Below the pieces are notes generated by a model that worked only from the letters and a program-made list of their open reading frames with translations, was not told the origin of the DNA and made no database searches. Positions 32,035-39,872 of a stretch of DNA of 58,416 bases are shown piece by piece. The stretch spans positions 1 to 58,416 of the forward strand of contig JAFOYE010000021.1 of assembly GCA_017391525.1 (NCBI GenBank), written 5' to 3'. Position numbers and translations under genes: made by a program. Source of the DNA: Paludibacteraceae bacterium (GTDB lineage Bacteria > Bacteroidota > Bacteroidia > Bacteroidales > Paludibacteraceae). Within the stretch, counting starts at the first letter, position 1. Each line of letters starts with the position of its first letter.

Positions 32035-34359
32035 ATGAAGAGATTTTTACTTAGTATTTTAAGTCTTTTGTGTATAGCATCATCTTATGCTATATCACTT
32101 AATGGAGTAGAGTATACCATCGATACTCTATCTATGTTCCCTGCTGGTCCTGGTACAACGTACTATGAACTACGCCTCCTCCGTGCGGATAATGGAAAAG
32201 GCCGTCTAGATGCCTTCCTTCTAGCAGTAGACACTCGCGATCCTTATGTGAAAGTTGAGCAAGTGCTAGGTACAGGTAAAATTACAGGTACAGAAACTCC
32301 ATCTAAAATGGCAACTCGTAGCACTACAGAGAACAAAATCTTCTTTGCTGGAGCTAATGGTGATTTCTTTACAACCCAAGATGATCAATCTACATCTGCG
32401 TATCATGAGGTAGGCTTGCCTGTTAGTACAACTATTGTAAATAACGAATATGCTCATACGCCTATTGCTAATCGTACCAAACGACGCTTAGGTGCTATAG
32501 ATGCAGATGGCAAAGGTATCACCGCTAACAAGCATTCTATTTCTATGAATCTTGTTCTTGCTGATACTACTCTTGAAATCAAACATGCCAACTATTTACG
32601 TAAAGACAACGAGTTGGTTCTTTATAATATCCACAATGGTACAACTACTGCTACCAATGCTTATGGTACTGAGGTGCAAATCCAACTCTTGGATGGCGAA
32701 AAATGGCAGACCTCTGGTATTATGAGAGCCAAAGTAACTAAGGTAGAAGATCAAGTAGGATCAATGCCTCTCGATAAAGACCATGCAGTACTTTCTGGCC
32801 ATGGTACGATGGCGACTGAACTCCTTAAACTTAAAGTTGGTGATGAGATTACTCTTGATTTTGAAATCAAATTCGATGATGAATTAGTAAATATCGCACA
32901 AGCTATTGGTAGTGATCCTTATACTCAAATTCTCGTGAATGGAGTTGTTGCGCAAGATGGTTTCTGGAATGAGTTACACCCACGTACAGGTTTCGGTGCA
33001 TCATATACTCGTGATACAGTATACATGTTGGTAGTAGATGGCCGTGGTGTAAGTACTGGATGTACCACCAAGGTATTAGCAGAGATTCTCCAACACTATG
33101 GAGCATATAATGCTGTTAACTGGGATGGCGGCGGCAGTTCATGTGTGTACGTCCGTCCTCTTGGTCCTATGAACAATGGTTCGGATGGTCAAGAACGTGC
33201 CTGCGGAAATGGTATGTTCGCTGTAGCACAAGTGCCTGAAACGGATAATAATATAGTTGCTATTGCACCTTATATGCCTAACTATTATCTTCCTCGTTAC
33301 GGTGTGGCGGCTCCTCAGTTCTTAGGATATAACAAGTATGGTGTTCTCGTAGAAACCAATGTGACAGGCGTGCAACTTTCATGCGATCCTCAAGTAGGTG
33401 AAATCCTTCCTGATGGTCGTTTCTTGGCATCAGGAGAGAATGGTGGTAAATTGACTGCTACATGGGGAAGTGTGACAACTGATCTTGATGTACGAATCGT
33501 TACTTCTGCACCTATTTCTATTCGTCTAGACTCTGTTCTTTGCGATGCATTGCACCCATATAAAGTTGAAGTTTTAGGTACTGTTGGAAACAATACCGTT
33601 GAAGTATTGGCAGATGCTTTAGAGTGGGAGTCTTTAGATCCTTCTATTGCAACTGTGAATGAAAAAGGTGAAGTTACAGGCGTTAAGAATGGCCGAGTAG
33701 TCGTTGTTGGTACACTTGGCGAATTCTCTGATAGTATCATAGTTGATGTTGAGGTTGCTGAGGCTAATCAAATCGTATGGGACGACTTCCGCAATGCTGC
33801 TTCATGGGAAGTTACTGGTTCTCCTACATCTTTCAACCCATCTCTCTCTGTCCCTCAAGATGCTTCTGCTCCTGTTACTTTGAACTTTACTTATGGCTCA
33901 GGACGTAATAAGTTCTTGCAGTTGTCTAAAGATTCACTTCTTTACTCATTACCAGAGAAAGTGCTTGTACCAATGACTTCTAATGCAGTATTTGAAAAGG
34001 TAATTGTGATGATTCGTGCTAACAACTCTACAACCACAGAGCAAATCACTTTCTTAAATGTTGCTGCAAATGAGGAACATGTTCTTGAAATAGATGTGAA
34101 AGAGCGTTTTGGCGATGATGCAGCTATCTATCCATTGCAATTCTTGTCAGTTAAGATGATTCCTACTACTGGAACACCAAATGGCGCTTGTTATGTAACC
34201 CTTCCTGGTATTATCGAGGTATTTGCTGAAGGAACTACGGATGTAGATAATATTACATCATCTCAATCTACTACTTTGAAGTATATTAAGAATGGTTCTC
34301 TATACATTCAAACTAGTGATAAAACATATGATGTCCTTGGTCAACAAGTAACCAAATGA
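32035..34359 (+). CDS. NAGPA-type phosphodiester glycosidase, secreted (copy 1)
   Basis: The 774-residue product has a signal peptide (KRFLLSILSLLCIASSYA) and an NAGPA domain (PF09992 family) over about residues 60-405. Its signatures are GANGDFF, VDGRGVSTGCTTKVLAEIL and NWDGGGSSC with Asp364. The mammalian prototype removes GlcNAc from GlcNAc-alpha-1-phospho-6-mannose. Two Ig-like (Big_2-type) domains follow (about 440-495 and 505-580, with PSIATVNEKGEVTGVKNGR), then a beta-sandwich (about 580-735) and the shared C-terminal module (NGSLYIQTSDKTYDVLGQQVTK, residues 753-774). It is followed after 22 bases by an amidase gene. Substrate is unproven; cleavage of the GlcNAc-1-P-6-MurNAc link of wall teichoic acid is my hypothesis. 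Confidence 0.87.
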   Translation: MKRFLLSILSLLCIASSYAISLNGVEYTIDTLSMFPAGPGTTYYELRLLRADNGKGRLDAFLLAVDTRDPYVKVEQVLGTGKITGTETPSKMATRSTTENKIFFAGANGDFFTTQDDQSTSAYHEVGLPVSTTIVNNEYAHTPIANRTKRRLGAIDADGKGITANKHSISMNLVLADTTLEIKHANYLRKDNELVLYNIHNGTTTATNAYGTEVQIQLLDGEKWQTSGIMRAKVTKVEDQVGSMPLDKDHAVLSGHGTMATELLKLKVGDEITLDFEIKFDDELVNIAQAIGSDPYTQILVNGVVAQDGFWNELHPRTGFGASYTRDTVYMLVVDGRGVSTGCTTKVLAEILQHYGAYNAVNWDGGGSSCVYVRPLGPMNNGSDGQERACGNGMFAVAQVPETDNNIVAIAPYMPNYYLPRYGVAAPQFLGYNKYGVLVETNVTGVQLSCDPQVGEILPDGRFLASGENGGKLTATWGSVTTDLDVRIVTSAPISIRLDSVLCDALHPYKVEVLGTVGNNTVEVLADALEWESLDPSIATVNEKGEVTGVKNGRVVVVGTLGEFSDSIIVDVEVAEANQIVWDDFRNAASWEVTGSPTSFNPSLSVPQDASAPVTLNFTYGSGRNKFLQLSKDSLLYSLPEKVLVPMTSNAVFEKVIVMIRANNSTTTEQITFLNVAANEEHVLEIDVKERFGDDAAIYPLQFLSVKMIPTTGTPNGACYVTLPGIIEVFAEGTTDVDNITSSQSTTLKYIKNGSLYIQTSDKTYDVLGQQVTK

Positions 34360-34381
34360 TAATTATTAAAAAATAAATATT

Positions 34382-37375
34382 ATGAAAAAAACATTTTTAT
34401 CTCTTTTAGCAATCTCAGCTGCTTTGTTCGCTAATGCTGAGATTCGCGTATTGAGCGATGTTAAGTTAGGTGAAGGTTATTTCCCTCGCTTTGCTGATGC
34501 AGAAACAGTTACTTATCTTGCAGCTGAAAATGCACAATATGTTGCTACTCCAGTAGATATTAACGCTCAATTATCTGTGGATAATGAGAATCTTGATCTC
34601 AATCTCTATCGTAATGGCAAGAAAGTTGTATTGAAACCTCATGGTGATGTGAACTACATTTGCGCTTCTTTGTCACCTGATCAAACTCGTATCCTATTCC
34701 GTACGCAAAAAGGTACTGCGATTTGTGATTTGAATGGTAAGGAAATCGTCAACCTTGGTCGTGAGATTGGCGCTCCAGTATGGTATGGCAATGATTACGT
34801 AGTAGGTATGGATAGTGAGCATGATGGTTATTTTAACCTTTCTGCAGCTATTGTTATCGCATCTGTTGATGGTAAAGAGTATAAACAACTCACAGATCCA
34901 GCTGGCATGGGTATTTTCCCAAGTGTTGATGCTGTATCTGGTCGTATTGTTTATGGTACAGAGAGTGGTGACATTCGTATGCTTCAACTCAATTTGACAG
35001 AGCAACCAATACGCAAATCTATGCCAAACTTGGTAAAGAAAGTTGATGGTAATCTTCTGGCAGATATGAAACGCAATGCTAAACGTGCTGCCACTAAAAA
35101 TGCTTCTGATTACAAGATCTATATTAACCCTGGTCATGGTGGTTGGGATTCTAATGACCGTCTTATGTATCTTTATCCTATCTTTGTAAATCAAGTAGTA
35201 CAAGAGGGATATACTCGTGAGCAAAGTTTCTGGGAGAGCCAATCTAACTTGGATAAAGGTTTGCGCCTTGATTCTATTTTAAGATCACTTGGATTCCAAA
35301 CAAAAATGTCACGTGTTACCAATACATCAGAGGGTGATATGGACCTCTATGATATTGTTGTTGAGGCTAATACCTTCAATTCTGACTTTATGCTTTCTAT
35401 CCACTCTAATGCAGGTAACCCTTCTAATTATATTCTCCAACTATATTCAGGTATGACTCCGGGTGATAATCGTACTTATAGTCATATGCCTACAGCAGCT
35501 AACTCTGAGGCTGGCCGTAAGATTACTACCCTCATGGGTGATAACCAATATAGTAATGAGATTAGTTGTTGGACTCGTGTTCCTATGATTGCTGGTGACA
35601 AGACTTTTGCTCGTGATATCATGGGATGGAGTAATGGTTATGGTGTTCTTCGTTGGTTGAACGTGCCTGGTACTATTTCCGAAGGTATGATGCACGACTA
35701 TTTGCCAGAGACTTATCGTTTGATGAATATTGATTACAAGTACCAAGAAGCTTTCTATTTTGCTAAGACGTTCTATACATGGTTCTGCGATGCTAAGTTG
35801 CCTAATGGTGCTATTGGCGGTAAGATTTATGATGACTATCAAAAACAAATCTTCCCTGACTACAAAGCAAACAAGAATACTCGTGACGTCTTCCGTCCAA
35901 TTCTAAAAGGTGTAGTTGAATTATGGCAAAATGATCAAAAGATTGCTTCTTATACTACCGATACGTTGTATAATGGTTGCTATTTCTTCTGGGATCTCAA
36001 ACCTGGTACATATGTAGTTAAGGCTGTTCCAGAAGGATACTATCCTCAAGAGCAAACATTGGTTGTTGAGAATGATAAAATTTCATATGCTAACTTTGCA
36101 TTGACTGCAAAACGTCAAAGTCCACTTGAGGTTATCTCTTATAGCCCACACGTAGAGTTGACTGATAGTCAGATGGTATCTGTTACAGTGGCTTTGGATT
36201 TCAACTGGGATGCTCAAGAGGATAGCACAACAGCTGCTTTCTCTGTTTCTCCTGCTGTTGATGGCAAGGTTACTTTTGAGGATGGTGGTCGTCGCCTACG
36301 CTTTACTCCAACTAAGCGTTTTGAACCAGGTACAGAGTATACTGTCACCTTGGGAACCGGTGCTTGTCATCCAGATGTGAACTTTGATAATCATCTTAAA
36401 GAGACCTTCTCATTCAAGTTCCGTACTCAAATGCGTGGTAATTTGAAAGTGGTTCAAACTTATCCAGCAGATGGAGCAGTAGATGTTCCTTTGAATCCTT
36501 CATTTATTTCAATCTTCGATGGTAAACTTGCTAACTCGGCTAATAAATACTTCAAGGTATACGATGCATCAGGTAATGATATCAGTCCAGTTGCTCGTAA
36601 TGTGAAACTCAATGCTGCAGCTCCAGAACCTTATGGTTCAGCCCGCTTTGATTTGAAGGCTGGTACATTGAAGGCTAATTCTACTTACAAGATGGTGATT
36701 GGCGCAGAGGTAGCAGATGTGAATGGTGTGATTGTAAATGATCCAGTAACTATTACCTTTACTACTGGCAACGAGGTTGAACCATCAGTTCCTATGGTTA
36801 ATACTCTTGACTCTCTCTTCTTTGAGGGCGATAAAGAGAATTCTGTAGGTACATCTTCTGTTTCAACATTGATTAATAAAACTTCTAAGTTAGAGGGCTT
36901 GGCTTCTAATAAGTTGTCTTACACTTTCTCTGAAGCTAATGGTGAGGCCGTATATGTCGCAGACGATGTAGCTGCAATTCAAGGTAATAGCCAATCAACT
37001 CTAGGTATGTATGTGTTTGCTAACTACTCATTCAATACACTTTATGCAAAGTGGGCAGTAGAAGGCGATATTAAGTATACAAAGATTTGTGATCTTGATT
37101 ATGCAGGATGGCTCTATCAAGAGGCTGATATGTCTGCTCTCCCTGAAGGCGTAGATTACCAATTTATGGGCTTCAAGTTGGTTCGTGGAACATCTTTCCT
37201 CTCTGAATCAGGTGATATTAGTGTTGATGCTATTCGTGTACAATTTGAACCATCTACTACAGATGTTGAGAATGTCGAAATCAATGAGCCAAATAATAAG
37301 AGAATTGATAACGGATATATGTATATCATCAAAGATGGAACTGAGTACAATATTCAAGGTGCTACTTTGAAATAA
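34382..37375 (+). CDS. Secreted N-acetylmuramoyl-L-alanine amidase (copy 1)
   Basis: The 997-residue product has a signal peptide (KKTFLSLLAISAALFANA). Residues about 25-230 look like a WD40/TolB-type propeller. An Amidase_3 domain follows: His252 (INPGHGG), Glu285 (FWESQSN) and His341 (SIHSNAG) as zinc ligands and Glu434 (SEGMMHDYLPE) as catalytic glutamate, so it should be active. It cuts the bond between MurNAc and the stem peptide. After it come a carboxypeptidase-regulatory-like beta domain (about 500-575), two Big_5-type Ig domains (YTVTLGTGACHPD and YKMVIGAEVADVNG), a beta-sandwich and the shared C-terminal module (NGYMYIIKDGTEYNIQG). The insertion of the amidase within binding modules suggests digestion of external rather than own wall. 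Confidence 0.9.
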   Translation: MKKTFLSLLAISAALFANAEIRVLSDVKLGEGYFPRFADAETVTYLAAENAQYVATPVDINAQLSVDNENLDLNLYRNGKKVVLKPHGDVNYICASLSPDQTRILFRTQKGTAICDLNGKEIVNLGREIGAPVWYGNDYVVGMDSEHDGYFNLSAAIVIASVDGKEYKQLTDPAGMGIFPSVDAVSGRIVYGTESGDIRMLQLNLTEQPIRKSMPNLVKKVDGNLLADMKRNAKRAATKNASDYKIYINPGHGGWDSNDRLMYLYPIFVNQVVQEGYTREQSFWESQSNLDKGLRLDSILRSLGFQTKMSRVTNTSEGDMDLYDIVVEANTFNSDFMLSIHSNAGNPSNYILQLYSGMTPGDNRTYSHMPTAANSEAGRKITTLMGDNQYSNEISCWTRVPMIAGDKTFARDIMGWSNGYGVLRWLNVPGTISEGMMHDYLPETYRLMNIDYKYQEAFYFAKTFYTWFCDAKLPNGAIGGKIYDDYQKQIFPDYKANKNTRDVFRPILKGVVELWQNDQKIASYTTDTLYNGCYFFWDLKPGTYVVKAVPEGYYPQEQTLVVENDKISYANFALTAKRQSPLEVISYSPHVELTDSQMVSVTVALDFNWDAQEDSTTAAFSVSPAVDGKVTFEDGGRRLRFTPTKRFEPGTEYTVTLGTGACHPDVNFDNHLKETFSFKFRTQMRGNLKVVQTYPADGAVDVPLNPSFISIFDGKLANSANKYFKVYDASGNDISPVARNVKLNAAAPEPYGSARFDLKAGTLKANSTYKMVIGAEVADVNGVIVNDPVTITFTTGNEVEPSVPMVNTLDSLFFEGDKENSVGTSSVSTLINKTSKLEGLASNKLSYTFSEANGEAVYVADDVAAIQGNSQSTLGMYVFANYSFNTLYAKWAVEGDIKYTKICDLDYAGWLYQEADMSALPEGVDYQFMGFKLVRGTSFLSESGDISVDAIRVQFEPSTTDVENVEINEPNNKRIDNGYMYIIKDGTEYNIQGATLK

Positions 37376-37400
37376 TAACTGGTATATACAAATACACACA

Positions 37401-37440
37401 AAAAACTGGGAACACGATGTTGTGTACCCAGTTTTTCTTT
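37401..37440 (+). terminator. Rho-independent terminator after the first NAGPA-amidase operon
   Basis: AAAAACTGGG and CCCAGTTTTT form the stem, with an inner ACAC/GTGT pairing, followed by CTTTTAT. It separates the two duplicated operons. Confidence 0.88.
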
Positions 37441-37477
37441 TATCTTTTATCTATAAATAATAAACTTTCGACTAAAA

Positions 37478-37510
37478 TTTGCACACTTGTAAAATTTTTA
37501 TTACCTTTGC
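37478..37510 (+). promoter_or_regulatory. Promoter of the second NAGPA-amidase operon
   Basis: TTTG at 37478 is 24 bases before TTACCTTTGC (TA at 37502). The upstream ACTTTCGACTAAAA parallels the heptamer-plus-promoter arrangement of the first operon and of secA, but with a single heptamer. Confidence 0.85.
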
Positions 37511-37555
37511 AAGCCGATTAGTTGTGCAGAAATTTAATGTTAAATTTTATATATC

Positions 37556-39850
37556 ATGAAAAGAATTTTACTTTCTTTAGTTTCTCTATTATGTATAGCA
37601 TCTTCTTATGCTATATCTTTAAATGGTATCGAGTATACCATCGATACCCTTGCCATGTTCCCTGCAGGTCCGGGTTCTACTTATTACGAGCTACGCCTCC
37701 TTCGTGCAGACAATGGTAAAAGTCGTTTGGATGCTTTTTTATTAGCCGTAGATACACGCGACCCTTATGTACAAGTTCAACAAGTGTTGGGTAAAAGTAA
37801 GGTAACTGGTTGCGAGGTTCCATCTAGTATGGCTAAACGTAGTACTACTGATAATGAGATTTACTTTGGTGGTGTCAATGGCGATTTTTTTGCATATGAA
37901 GCGCCTGTAGGTACTACGATTATTAATAATCAGTATGCGCTTACTCCTGCTGGTTCCGGCGGAGGTCGTCGTCATGGTGGTATTGATGCTGATGGTAGAG
38001 GTGTAACTGCATACACGCACACTTATTCATTGAAGGTGGAGATGCCATACGATACAACTCTCACCATTCATCATGTGAATGATTACCGTGATGAAAATCA
38101 GTTGGTACTTTTTAACCATCATCTAGGAACGACTACTGGTTCTAATGCGTATGGTACCGAGGTGAAAATCCAATTGCTAGAAGGCGAAACTTGGAAAACA
38201 ACTGGTACTATGAAAGCCAAAGTGCTTGCAAAGGAGGAAAATGTGGGTTCAATGCCTTTGGCAGCCGATTATGCGGTCCTTTCAGGTCATGGTTCTATGC
38301 AAAAAGAGTTGAATAAACTCAATGTTGGTGATGAAATAACACTCTCGTTTGAGATGCGTCTCGATGATGAACTTGTTAATGTGGCACAATTGATAGGTGG
38401 CGACCACTATGAGGCTATGATTCTTGATGATGGCAAAGTGGCACAATCTGGTTTCTGGAATGAGTTGCACCCTCGTACCGGTTTTGGTGTTTCTCAAACT
38501 CGTGATACCGTATTTATGATTGTTGTAGATGGTCGTGGTGCTAGTGTTGGTTGCACTACTAAAGTAATGGCGGAGATTCTCAAGCATCATGGTGCCTGGA
38601 ATGCTGTCAACTGGGATGGTGGCGGAAGTTCATGTATGTATATCCGTCCATTTGATCAAATGAATAATGGTTCTGATGGTAAGGAACGTGCTGTTACTAA
38701 TGCTATGTTTGCTGTAGCTCATGTGCCAGAAGTTGATAATAATGTAGTTGCTATTGCTCCTTATATGCCGAACTATTATCTCCCTCGTTATGGTGTGGCG
38801 GCTCCTCAATTCTTGGGATATAATAAGTATGGTGTTTTAGTGGAACCAAATGTCACTGGTGTGCAACTTTCTTGCGATCCTGAAGTGGGTGAAGTGCTTG
38901 AAGATGGTCGTTTCTTGGCTTCTGGTGAGAAAGGTGGTAAGTTAGTAGCAACTTGGGGTGATGTGACAACAGAATTAGATGTACGTATCATAGCTTCTGC
39001 TCCTATAGAAATTAGACTGGATTCTGTTTTGTGTGATTCTTATCATCCATACAAGGTTGAAGTGATAGGCACCGTAGGTAATAATACTGTTGAGATTTTA
39101 TCTGATGCATTGACTTGGACATCAGACGATCCAACAATAGCAGCTATCAATGAAAATGGTGAAATCGTAGGATTGAAAAATGGTAGAACAATAGTTACAG
39201 GTCGACTAGGTACCTTCTACGATAAAATAATCGTAGATGTTGAGGTTGCTAGTGCGAGTAAAATGGTTTGGGATGATTTCCGTGATGTTGCTTCATGGGA
39301 AGTTACAGGCTCTCCTACATCATTCAACCCATCTCTCTCTGTTCCTCAGGATGCTTCTGCTCCTGTTACTTTGAACTTTACTTATGGTTCAGGACGTAAC
39401 AAGTTCTTGCAATTGTCTAAAGATTCACTTCTTTACTCATTACCAGAGAAAGTGCTTGTGCCAATGACTTCTAATGCAGTATTTGAAAAGGTAATTGTGA
39501 TGATTCGTGCTAATAACTCTACAACCACTGAGCAAATCACTTTCTTAAATGTTGCTGCAAATGAGGAACATGTTCTTGAAATAGATGTGAAAGGGCGTTT
39601 TGGCGATGATGCGGCAATTTATCCATTGCGATTCTTGTCTCTAAAGATGATTCCTACTACTGGAACACCAAATGGTGCATGTTTTGTAACCCTTCCTGGT
39701 ATTATCGAGGTATTTGCTGAAGGAACTACGGATGTAGATAATATTACATCGTCTCAAACTACTACTATGAAGTACATTAAGAATGGTTCTCTATACATTC
39801 AAACTGGTGATAAAATATTCGATGTTTTGGGACAACAAGTAACCAAGTAA
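37556..39850 (+). CDS. NAGPA-type phosphodiester glycosidase, secreted (copy 2)
   Basis: This 764-residue paralogue of the 32035-34359 product has the same order: signal peptide, NAGPA domain with GVNGDFF, VDGRGASVGCTTKVMAEIL and NWDGGGSSC (Asp354), two Ig-like domains, beta-sandwich and C-terminal module (NGSLYIQTGDKIFDVLGQQV). The catalytic domain and the second Ig domain are clearly diverged from copy 1. The segment from about 39265 to 39780 is nearly identical in DNA to 33775-34290, suggesting recent gene conversion. Compared with copy 1 it lacks a short insertion near residue 115 (the TTQDDQSTS stretch). Different catalytic domains with identical tails suggest related but distinct substrates, presented in the same way. 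It precedes the second amidase by 22 bases. Confidence 0.87.
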   Translation: MKRILLSLVSLLCIASSYAISLNGIEYTIDTLAMFPAGPGSTYYELRLLRADNGKSRLDAFLLAVDTRDPYVQVQQVLGKSKVTGCEVPSSMAKRSTTDNEIYFGGVNGDFFAYEAPVGTTIINNQYALTPAGSGGGRRHGGIDADGRGVTAYTHTYSLKVEMPYDTTLTIHHVNDYRDENQLVLFNHHLGTTTGSNAYGTEVKIQLLEGETWKTTGTMKAKVLAKEENVGSMPLAADYAVLSGHGSMQKELNKLNVGDEITLSFEMRLDDELVNVAQLIGGDHYEAMILDDGKVAQSGFWNELHPRTGFGVSQTRDTVFMIVVDGRGASVGCTTKVMAEILKHHGAWNAVNWDGGGSSCMYIRPFDQMNNGSDGKERAVTNAMFAVAHVPEVDNNVVAIAPYMPNYYLPRYGVAAPQFLGYNKYGVLVEPNVTGVQLSCDPEVGEVLEDGRFLASGEKGGKLVATWGDVTTELDVRIIASAPIEIRLDSVLCDSYHPYKVEVIGTVGNNTVEILSDALTWTSDDPTIAAINENGEIVGLKNGRTIVTGRLGTFYDKIIVDVEVASASKMVWDDFRDVASWEVTGSPTSFNPSLSVPQDASAPVTLNFTYGSGRNKFLQLSKDSLLYSLPEKVLVPMTSNAVFEKVIVMIRANNSTTTEQITFLNVAANEEHVLEIDVKGRFGDDAAIYPLRFLSLKMIPTTGTPNGACFVTLPGIIEVFAEGTTDVDNITSSQTTTMKYIKNGSLYIQTGDKIFDVLGQQVTK

Positions 39851-39872
39851 AAAATATCTAAATTTATATAAT

